Below are positions 31,701 to 43,700 of a stretch of 64,000 nucleotides of DNA, in pieces. The stretch covers positions 1,689,729 through 1,753,728 of the forward strand of contig NC_049996.1 in assembly GCF_000003815.2 (NCBI RefSeq). The letters run 5' to 3'. A program made the position numbers and the translations under genes. Position 1 is the first letter of the stretch, and every line of letters begins with the position of its first letter. A model generated the notes under the pieces. It was given only the letters and a program-made list of their open reading frames with translations, was not told where the DNA came from and made no database searches. Source of the DNA: Branchiostoma floridae (taxonomy: Eukaryota; Chordata; Leptocardii; Amphioxiformes; Branchiostomatidae).

Positions 31701-34700
31701 TACAGATTTAACAGCTAAACTTTGTCATAATATAGACCCACTCACTTTTTCTTTCTCATCTACAGTCACTACATAACTAGAGATTTTTAGTCACTTTTGC
31801 TGTAGTATGAATGCAAGAAAAGTCTTGCTGACTTATGAGCTACACTGATTAGTCTTTAAAACTTCCCAAACTTCATTTAAAACCATCCAGGCCTTCTCCT
31901 GATCACAAATATCTGGAATCACACACACACACACATAAACACACACACACAAACAGACACCAGCAGACAGTGAAAACAATATAATGGTATTTTTCATGGA
32001 GGTGATGACATTCTAGATACATTATAAAAGAAATCTCACCTGTGCTTGTAAGTGTAACAGTTGTGAAGGAAGCTGGCTCTACACTGTACCCTGCAATGCT
32101 GAAGGTACCGTTCAGGACTGTGTTCTCCACTGCACTCATTATCTCATCATTAGATGCTGCATCCTCGCTATCAAAGATGACGAGATGTCTCACAATGATG
32201 CTTCCAGACCTGTATGGTAAAGAAAATATCAATTTAATGCATGGTATGTACAATTTAAGTTACACATCAACCACTTATATGTAGGAACTAATTTTTTGTT
32301 GGTAAAAATTGTCTTATACACAGGTAGTTGCTCTACAAATGTACAGGACTATGAATAGAAAGGAAGCCTCTTCATATCACAGTCAATCTAAAGAGTAATT
32401 GTTATATAATAATAGTGATATGGGAATCTTATGGGGAGGTGGTCACTCACTCTAGTTAGGATTCCTCTTATCACTCTTACTACCATAAAAATTGTTTCCT
32501 TGAATCAGGGCTCAAAATACCATCTGCATATACAGGTTAGTGCAGGTAAAATTGGAGCTGTGCAGGTATTTCTGATGTCTACCTGCACCTAACCTGTACG
32601 GGGTTTTATACATAAATGACCTATGATGTAGGTGCATGTGGATTGTTCTTAGCTGCATTGACTGTTACCACCTAAAAGTATACAAGAAAAAAATAGCAAT
32701 TATGGTTCCTGAATAATTCTAGCATGATCCATACTTCCTAAACTCAGAGTGGTGCAGGTAAAATTTGTCTGGTGCAGGTAATTTTCAATGTTTCCTGCAC
32801 CAGTGCAGGTATGCAGAAAAAGGTATTTTGAAATGTTAAATTGCTGTTTGCGTCTGTTAAATTAATGGTATAACTTTATTCCAGTTAAAATAAACATACC
32901 ATGCTATGTAAGAACATGACCTAGAAGCACACCATTATTTATATAATAATTGGAATTCTAATACTCACAGAAATCCCAGGATTTGGATTCTATTAAAGCC
33001 TCGCTGAGCTGCATACAGTGGACGTAACTGCCAGACACACAATGTTTCAGATATGATACTGATTGCAACTTGTAACGTAATGAAATTGTATGAATTCTTT
33101 CTTTCATTACATAAATCAGTTGTGTTCATAATACTTATAACCTCATTAATGTTCAATAAACTCACAAAAATTTAAATAAGATTGAGACAGAGTGATGATT
33201 AACAATTCTATCTCAGTCCTTATTTTCTTTCATTTGTACAATTCATGCAATAATTATTGTGTTACATGTATAAGCTAGGCTTGCAACCACACTTGGATAC
33301 AACATTACATTTACATGATATAACGTTACACATTGTGTCCAGAACATAAACAAATAACATATCATAATGGAAAGTCAATTTCTGTCATTTTTTTAAATTT
33401 TCACAGTAGTTTGCAATTCTAACGGCGACCATAAAATCCCCACTGCGAAGTCAACATTAAACGACTTTAGTTTCTATATTTACTGTATAGTACGCCATAG
33501 GGTGTCCACACCACTCTATATTTACTGTATACTAGTAGTGTGCCATAGGGTGTCTGCACCACTACAGCAGCAGAACGCAGTGGAATACTACTATGTGATT
33601 ACTGGGCAGTACAGCAAACTACCATAATGCAAATTTAAACTTAAAGTCATTTACAGCAACTTTTTCTTTGATTTAAGAAAAAAAACAGCCTTAGCAGGTT
33701 TAAGCACCCTTCAGCTAAAAAATTAAAAAAAGTTATGTCATTAATGTAACGTTATACAATACATGTATGTACAACACAAATTAAGTTATTTACTCACTGC
33801 AGTTAGGCATTCTTGCTCCAAATTCTTGTAGGCAGTTGATGTCTTGTCATCCAAACCAGTGGCATTTCCATCAAGGCTTAGGGAAAATGCCAAGATCTTT
33901 TCTGGCTTTCCTATCAGAAATAAAAGTAACATGTTAAATTCCTCTCATTTTCTCAATGTCATTTACAATGTGGATAATATTACCATGCCAAACTAAAAAA
34001 AAGTACAAGCCACTACTATAAGGTAAATACTTATCTATGATTAAGGCCTTGTTGAAAAATAGGCAAGTAGCTTTTGTATTGTAGCAGTGCAATGTGTCTT
34101 AACTACATAACAGCAAGCTTTGTTTCAATCAAGCACACTGTTTCACCCCTAATCTTCTTAATAATTGTATTGGATTATTTTATGTGCTACAGTTTGATGC
34201 CTTGTGCTTTATGCATTAAGACAAGAAAAAAAATTGCAAGTTGAACTAATGACCAACCTGGCTTTTCAGTAACAGGGACTTTGGTTGTCACAGGCTTTTC
34301 TGGTTGTTTGCTTGTTGTATCAACTCCAGCGGTTGTAGAGTTAGCTATTGTAGCCAAGCCAGGTGTAGTTAAGTTAGCAGTGACAGCTGACGCTGGAGAT
34401 GTATCAGTCATAGTGGAAGTTGGCGATGGAGATATGTCAGTCATAACAGGGGTTGGTGCTAGAGATGCATCAGTCATAGCAGGAGTTGGTGATGAAGGTA
34501 TATCAGTCATAGTGGAAGATGGTGCTAGAGATGCATCAGTCATAGTGGAAGATGGTGCTAGAGATGCATCAGTCATAGCAGGAGTTGGTGATGGAGATGC
34601 ATCAGTCATAGTGGAAGATGGTGCTAGAGATGCATCAGTCATAGCAGGAGTTGGTGACGGAGACATATCAGTCATAGTGGAAGATGGTGCTAGAGATGCA

Positions 34701-37700
34701 TCAGTCATAGCAGGAGTTGGTGATGGAGACATATCGTTCATAGTAGAAGATGGTGCTAGAGATGCATCAGTCAAAGCAGAAGTTGGTGATGAAGATGCAT
34801 CAGTCATAGCAGAAGATGGTGCTAGAGATGCATCAGTCATAGCAGGAGTTGGTGATGGAGATGCATCAGTCATAGTGGAAGATGGTGCTAGAGATGCATC
34901 AGTCATAGCAGGAGTTGGTGATGGAGACATATCGTTCATAGTAGAAGATGGTGCTAGAGATGCATCAGTCAAAGCAGAAGTTGGTGATGAAGATGCATCA
35001 GTCATAGCAGAAGATGGTGCTAGAGATATATCAGTCATAGCAGGAGTTGGTGATGGAGATGCATCAGTCATAGTGGAAGATGGTGCTAGAGATGCATCAG
35101 TCATAGCAGGAGTTGGTGATGGAGATACATCAGTCATAGTAGAAGATGGTGCTAGAGAAGTATCAGTCATAGCAGGAGTTGGTGATGGAGATATATCAGT
35201 CATAGTGGAAGATGGTGATAGAGATGCATCTGTCATAGCAAGAGTAGGTGATGGAAACATATCAGTCATAGTGGAAGATGGTGCTAGGGATACATCAGTC
35301 ATAGCAGGAGTTAGTGATGGAGACATGTTCATATTGGAAGATGGTGCTAGAGATGCATCAGTCATAGCAGGAGTTGGTGATGGAGATGTATCAGCCATAG
35401 TAGAAGATGGTGCTAGAGATGCATCAGTCATAGCAGGAGTTGGTGATGGAGATGTATCAGTCATAGTGGAAGATGGTGCTAGAGATGCATCAGTCATAGC
35501 AGGAGTTGGTGATGGAGATGCATCAGTCATAGCAGGAGTTGGGGATGGAGATGAATCAATCATAGCAGGAGTTGGTGATGGAGATGTATCAGTCATAGTG
35601 GAAGATGGTGCTAGAGATGCATCAGTCATAGCAGGAGTTGGGGATGGAGATGAATCAGTCATAGCAGGAGTTGGTGATGGAAATGTATCAGTCATAGTGG
35701 AAGATGGTGCTACTGATGAATCAGTCATAGCAGGAGTTGGTGATGGAGATGCATCAGTCATAGTGGAAGATGGTGCTAGAGATGTATCAGTCATAGTGGA
35801 AGATGGTGATAGAGATGTATCAGTCATAACAGGAGTTGGGGATGGAGATGGATCAGTCATAGCAGGAGTTGGTGATGGAGATGTATCAGTCATAGTGGAA
35901 GATGGTGATAGAGATGTATCAGTCATAGCGGAAGATGGTGCTAGAGATGCATCAGTCATAGTAGAAGATGGTGCTAGAGATGCATCAGTCATAGCAGGAG
36001 TTGGTGATGGAGATGCATCAGTCATAGCGGAAGATGGTGCTAGAGATGTATCAGTCAAAGCAGAAGTTGGTGATGAAGATGCATCAGTCATAGCAGAAGA
36101 TGGTGCTAGAGATGCATCAGTCATAGCAGGAGTTGGTGATGGAGATGCATCAGTCATAGTGGAAGATGGTGCTAGAGATGCATCAGTCATAGCAGGAGTT
36201 GGTGATGGAGACATATCGTTCATAGTAGAAGATGGTGCTAGAGATGCATCAGTCAAAGCAGAAGTTGGTGATGAAGATGCATCAGTCATAGCAGAAGATG
36301 GTGCTAGAGATATATCAGTCATAGCAGGAGTTGGTGATGGAGATGCATCAGTCATAGTGGAAGATGGTGCTAGAGATGCATCAGTCATAGCAGGAGTTGG
36401 TGATGGAGATACATCAGTCATAGTAGAAGATGGTGCAAGAGAAGTATCAGTCATAGCAGGAGTTGGTGATGGAGATATATCAGTCATAGTGGAAGATGGT
36501 GATAGAGATGCATCTGTCATAGCAAGAGTAGGTTTATGGAAACATATCAGTCATAGTGGAAGATGGTGCTAGGGATACATCAGTCATAGCAGGAGTTAGT
36601 GATGGAGACATGTTCATATTGGAAGATGGTGCTAGAGATGCATCAGTCATAGCAGGAGTTGGTGATGGAGATGTATCACCCATAGTAGAAGATGTGCTAG
36701 AGATGCATCAGTCATAGCAGGAGTTGGTGATGGAGATGTATCAGTCATAGTGGAAGATGGTGCTAGAGATGCATCAGTCATAGCAGGAGTTGGTGATGGA
36801 GATGAATCAGTCATAGCAGGAGTTGGTGATGGAGATGTATCAGTCATAGTGGAAGATGGTGCTGCTGATGAATCAGTCATAGCAGGAGTTGGTGATGGAG
36901 ATGCATCAGTCATAGTGGAAGATGGTGCTAGAGATGTATCAGTCATAGTGGAAGATGGTGCTAGAGATGTATCAGTCATAGTGGAAGATGGTAATAGAGA
37001 TGTATCAGTCATAACAGGAGTTGGGGATGGAGATGGATCAGTCATAGCAGGAGTTGGTGATGGAGATGTATCAGTCATAGTGGAAGATGGTGATATTCCA
37101 TTTGTTGTTTCAGTGGTCAAAGTTGTAGTCTGAGATGTAGTCATCCCGGCTGTTGAGAAATAAAATTCAAAAAAATGAAACATGCCTAAATATGGTCTAG
37201 GTCACGAACTTGCAGAAGGCAATTTACCAGAATCACCATTAAAAAAAATTAATCATCACAGACTTATCACATGTCTTTCAGAAATGTATCAACCAATTTT
37301 GTCCATGCAAATGAATTACGATGTCCCTGACCCGAGTTGTCGTTAGTCTCCGTAAACTGTCGCTGAACCTCAGAGAGGCAAAACTACCGAGGTCACGGGT
37401 AAATTCCTCATCACTCGGTATCCAGTGATGAAGTCGCGTCGTCACTGGCTTACCAGTGGAGAATATCTATCGTCACTAGTTTTCCTGTGATGAGGAAACT
37501 TCAGCTGGTAAACCAGTGACGACAAATATTCAGTTTACTGATGAAGAAGGAATCATCGTTTCAGTTGAGGGGATTTGAAAGTTAGCACTTAAAGTTATAC
37601 TAACGTCGCCTCTGCAAGTCCCCACACTCCCGGACTAAATCTAACAGTAACACGGCTATGGCGACATGTGAATTAGGGTGTTTTTGTTGCATATCGAACT

Positions 37701-40700
37701 CAGCATTGGAACGTTCTACTAGTGCTATTAGAACGTGGTCACTGGAAGCCCAGTGCCGAAATAATTTCATCACTCAGTATCCAATGCCGAAGAGTCACCC
37801 ATCACTGGAAAACCCAGTGAGGAACCGGTGACCTCGATAGTTCCGCACTCGGTGTCCAGTGACGAATGACGTTCATCACTGGGCCCCGAGTGACGAGCGG
37901 AGTTCATCACTGGGTCCCGAGTGACGAGCGGAGTTCATCACTGGAAACCGAGTGACGAGTCAAGCTTCATCACTGGAATTCCAGTGACGAGAGAGCTTCA
38001 TCACTGGAGCAAAGCAATTCATCACTAGGAAACCAGTGACGAACTTTCTTCGTCACTGGGCGTCCAGTGATGACGCCATTTTGAATGGACGTTCGTCACT
38101 GGAAGCCCAGTGAGGAACCACCCGAGTAGCCTTTCCTCAGAGAGCGCCATTCTTAGTATTATATTTCAGCCATACCATAAGTATGGTGAAATACATTGTA
38201 TTCGTAATGTTTCTTCTTCTTTCTCCTGTCAAATATTCAGAACACGGTATCTCCGTCGTTCCTAGACCGAATGACTTGAAATTTGGCACAAAGGTAGAAT
38301 GGGCTTTTTTTCTTCATTTTTTTTTCTTATCTGCCCCTAAAATGATTTTATTGAGTTTTTTTGGCAATTTTTTACCAAAACTCATATTTTGGACTTTTTG
38401 GTGACTGCTAGTATTTCAATGTCTGTCAGTGGGGTTATTTTTGGACTGGTCTAATTTGCAATTTTACATGGGGTGTACTGGAAGAGTTAATTCTTGCATG
38501 GAGGGGGGCATTTTTAAAAATCCATTTTTGAACTTTTGGTGATGATGTCAAAGTGTTTTTAGACTGGTCTATTATACCTTTTAATGATGGGGGACCTTTT
38601 TTACTAACTTTAATTTTGGATTCGGTTTCTTATTCAAAGGGCCATGTTTTCAGGACTGGTCTATTGTGCAAATTCACATGGGGTGTAGTGAAGTCCATGG
38701 GGATTTTGTAAGATTCATTTTTGGTTTGAACCATCATTACTAAAAGTGATTTTTCAAATGGGTTATTTTGTTCTTTCACGTGGAGGGAGATGGCTGAAAT
38801 ATGCTGTATTTGCTCTCAAGCAAATATTGGTCTTTCTAGTATGACCTTTATGTCAGACAAAAGGTCAGGGAGGTCAGAGGTCACTGCATCTGGACACCGC
38901 ATTCTCAGGTACAAGAAACTCCATTTCGCCCAAAGTATATTTAGGTTTTCCTCTTAAATTTCTACTTTTGTGTGGGATGTCGCATATGTCTGTCTGTAAC
39001 CTAAGGTTTGACCTTGTAACGTAAGCGCAAAACACGAATTAGGATGCTTGCGCTGTTGTTGTGCAGGAATGCCGGATGCCGGAAAAAACACAAGTGGGGA
39101 GGGGGGCGGCGATGCCCGTCACCAAAAATAGAAACTAAGGACACTGTCCTCTTTACCTGAGTGTGTGTGTGTGGGGGGGGGGGGGTGTTAGCAATAAATG
39201 TGCATTGACATTGCCTTTGTTTACGTTGCTGTAGCTATAATAGCCTTGTCAAATTTTCGTGTTTTGTGGATGGTGTTCAGCACCAAGGACAGGTATTCTT
39301 ACCAGTTTGTGCAGGTATTTCTGATGTACTGGATGTATACAGGTTAGTGCAGGTAAGATTGGTGCTGTGCAGGTATTGCTGATTACCTAATACCTGCACC
39401 TAATCTGTACTGGTCCATGTACTGGGTATATACAGGTTACTGTACTAAAATTGTATTATTTCTGTTGTCTAGCAGCACATAGCCTGCACTGGGCAATGTA
39501 TTGGGTAATATATAGGTTAGTGCAGGTACATTTAGAGCTTTGCATGTATCTATTATGTCTACCTGCACCTTACGTGCACTGGTGCATACACTGGGTATAT
39601 ACAGTGCATATAAAATTGTAGCTGTGCAGGTATTTCTGATGTCTACTGGCCCCTGGGTATATACAGGTTAGTGCAGGTAAATTGGAGCTGTAAGGTATTT
39701 CTGATATACAGGTTAGTGTAGGTAAAATTGAAACTGTACAGGTACTTCTTATATCTACCTGCACCTAACCTACACTAGTCCATGTAGTGGGTATATGCAA
39801 GTTATTGCACTGTTAGTGCACCTGCACCTAACATGCACTGGGCCATGTACTGGGTATATACATGTTAAACTAATAGTGCAGGTAAAATTGAATCTGTTCA
39901 GGAATTTCTGATGTCTACCTGCACCTAACTTATACTGGTATATGTACTAGGTATATACAGGATAATGCAGGTAAGATTGGAGCTGTACAGGTATTTCTGA
40001 TGTCTACCTATACCTAACCTGCACTGGTCCATGTACTGGGTATATACAGGTTAGTGCAGGTAAAATTGGAGCTGTGCAGGTATTTCTGGTGTCTACCTAT
40101 ACCTAACCTGCACTGGTCCATGTACTGGGTATATGCAGGTTATTGCAGGTGAAATTGAAGCTATGAAGGTATTTCTGATGTCTACCTGTACTAGTGCATA
40201 TACTGGGTATATACAGGTTAGTGCAGGTAGAATTGGAGCTGTGCAGGTATTTCTGATCTCTACATGCACCTATTAATGCATGTCCAGAGCTTATGTTTGT
40301 TACATTGATTGTACCTGACCTATGAAAAACAAAGAAATAATAACAATGATTTCCAAGCATTTTCAGCATGTATCATACTTCCTAGAATCTGAGCGATGCA
40401 GATTAAACTGTCTGCTGGAGGTAATTTTCAGTGCAATCTATTCAATCCCTTCTACTGTAAAGTCAATAACCTCTGCTTGGTACAATGACCTGTATGGTGT
40501 TTATAGTATATTGGGGTAATAAACAACCAGATCGATAACTATATGTGATGCACTGTTTATGTACTGATACAGTCTAACCTTTGACATACAAGCATCACAC
40601 AAAAACATCTACTCATTTATGATAACCTTATCTATGAGTTTCAAAGGAATCTGATATTTATTCCTATCATTTTACAGTTTGCTACCTTTTTTTACTGTTT

Positions 40701-43700
40701 TCATCATTGCATAAACATGGACTGTCGATCTTACCATAACTTTGCCAATAGCAACTTGTGCTAGTCTTGTGTCAAATGTTGGAATGGCATGTTTCAGTGA
40801 CTCATTCCTTGCATATCTGGTGTTTTCTTACCATGTTGTTGTACATAATGTCGGCAGTTCTGATGAGGGCAATAGGGACAACAGTCCCAGCAGGATTTCC
40901 TTAAAATACCTGCATACTATATCTTAAATATATGCGGCGCATGTAGTAAATTTGGAACAACTGACTGACTACTTTTAAGACTCCTAGTAAGAGTGATGTG
41001 ACTCAATGCCTAAGTGAGATATCATATCTTGAGCTGCAAATAGTAGGGTACTATCTATATAGACATCACCATAAGGAAAATCAGGGAGAAGTACAAGAAC
41101 TATCTATGTTTCAGAAGCTCATACACGTTCACAAAGAACTAATCTAAATTTACATCAGTTATTTTATTTTGTGCCGTGTGATCACCTTGTACTAAATGTA
41201 TTGTACTTAGTATGTTACTATACAGACATCCCTCTGGCCCTGTGGAATTCTACTCCTTTTGTAATTAGCAAGTCCATGGGCTAAACTACAGTCAACACAG
41301 TGAATGGTGACCACTACTGACAGGATTCTTAATTTTTATGTCAATGGGGAAGAAAATTGTGGGATCAAACTTTGTTATACAAATGCGTGCCGTAACCAGG
41401 TGCTCGGTGAAAGTTAATTAGGCAAAGTTTACTCAATGCTGTACTGTATGTACGTAAGACTGGTCCTCTACTTTTTGTGTAACACTACACTTTAATTACA
41501 ATATTGACATCATATTCTGCACTTGGCTCAGCCATGGATCTTGAATATGTTAGATACCAAGTTGTATTATGTTAGCAAAGTATCAATTTCAGCACTAGAA
41601 CAACCACAAATACAATTTACTACAAACGACGTTAAACATCCAGAATGGATCAATTATGCAATCCCCCTTTCCGCTAGACGGCGATCGCGCTGCGTTCTCA
41701 CTGCAAGCTGAAATAAATTTGTGTACTGGATATATCATAAAACATAACAAACAAAGCGTTAAAGGTTATTTTTTTCCTATACAAATTGTTGAGAGATTTG
41801 TCAAATCTAAGGTCGAAGAGAGTGCGCGGAGAGAGCGCTGTCCTAGTAGGAAAGGGACATCAGTCCAGTGGCAAGCCGGTTCTTTGTACCTCACTGGAAC
41901 CGATTTGTTTACAGTTCAGCTAACCAAAATCTTGGAGGTTAAGGACCATGGCCACTTACTGCTGAAACCCTTCAACGCTACCTAACACAAACATGAACAA
42001 GTACCCCACCCCCAGCTGTTCTATCCGATACCTTATTTCTTTGATACATCTGTAAAATTTGTTATGATGATCATAAATATTCATCTTTGATTACCTTTGC
42101 CAAGTAAATTATGTTGTCCGCATCGTTTGCTTGTGTGTAGGTAGACAACATAACTTCAGAAGTTGTGAATTAATTTTTTTAGATATTAAGTATGTGGCTA
42201 AAGGATGGGAAAACAAAGGTCAAGTTTGATAGTTTGGTTTCCTAGCGGCTTTCTACGGGACTGCAACAGAACTTCGTTGTTTTAAATTGTTCTGGTTTTA
42301 AATGTATGTACAACACCAACGGTCCGTTCCACGTTTACTCTTGCGGGACTAAATAAATGCACCTGCCGTTCCAGTTCTCGTTCTTGTTGCAAACGCGGTT
42401 CTAGGGCGTCGTTCATTTTGCAGTGGAGCGGAAGTTTTCTTTAGTTGTTTGTTTTTAAATCGAGTTTTTCTTTCCAACAGATATCAATGTAATACGTTCA
42501 ACATCAAAACATTAATTTCACAATGAATGTGAATATGACTATCAAGTTTACAAATATCAATACCGAAATCGAGTTTGCTCAGTGCAGGACACATAGACCA
42601 CTTATTATGGGCACTGAACTACGCTCACTGTGGCAGCATCTCTTCTCCCTAAGTCAGAAATATCGAGCTTCGGCAAGTCTGACTGAATGACTCAAAATGA
42701 GAAGTAGGGGTTACGAAGGCTACTCGGGAAATTCTTTACTCCAGTATTAAACCATGAGGTACAAACAACATACCATTTAGTGTGCTATGTTCAGGTAAAC
42801 AGATGTACGGATATTTTGTTTTAGTCATCTAACTTCCTCAAATGACGCAGGTTGCTGACATAAAGTACGTATTGGGAAGTTCCTGGTATTTACTCTTAGT
42901 AGTGACATTTTTTGGATAAGGTGTAGCAATACTTCTGTTCCAAGTAAAGCCAACGACCGTACACTCAGCGAAGGTGTAGGAATACATTTCAGGGCAAGGT
43001 TTTATAGTTCGTGATAAGATGTAAGAATGATTTTTGGGCAATAGGTGCTGGAAGCAATAGTTTAAGGTAAGTCGTAGCAAAACTACGAGGTAGGGTAACA
43101 ATACATGTAACAATAGTTCTGTTCCATTAAAAGGCAATGGCCGTACACGCAGTGCAGACACCCAACCCGTGAACTTAAACATACCCATTCACGCTGAACA
43201 AAGCCGGGCGTGCCTTAAAGCAGAACTGTGTAAACCTTTACGGTGTTGAACAGGAAGTCACAACATTGGACCATCTTATGTTTCTGGCTGTTACAACATC
43301 ACTCTGGATTCCTTTCTTTGTTTCCAACAACGGTGTACAAAACTTCGAAGTCATGCATCGATCGAATCAGAAGTATCAACTTCTGTTTATTTTACTGTTA
43401 TTTTACCCAGTACTGTTACAAGCCGCTAGGTGGCCCAAAATCTAATAAATTCCAGGTCTCATCAAGGCCTACTCACATACCAAAAATCTATTCAGCAGGC
43501 ATTCTACAGTTATGCTGGTTTTATTACACAGTGTAACACACAAACGCTACCGAAAATATAACCTAATTGGCGAAGGTAGTAACCGTAAAATAGAAAAGCC
43601 GTTGACAATATACAAGTTGTAAGCTGGGCTGCCTTAACCTCACCGAGTGAAAAAAGATACGGTCACACTTAGTTACCTTCGCTATGCGAGGATATGTTTT

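Noticed and set aside
34281..36572. Long open frame on the plus strand across the mucin exon (763 codons)
   Set aside because: Antisense shadow: the 33-bp unit is a multiple of three and happens to lack stops. The minus strand has splice sites, signal peptide and SEA context.
37390..38140. CRISPR-like array
   Set aside because: Repeats are internally palindromic, irregular and without unique spacers of constant size, and the genome is clearly eukaryotic.
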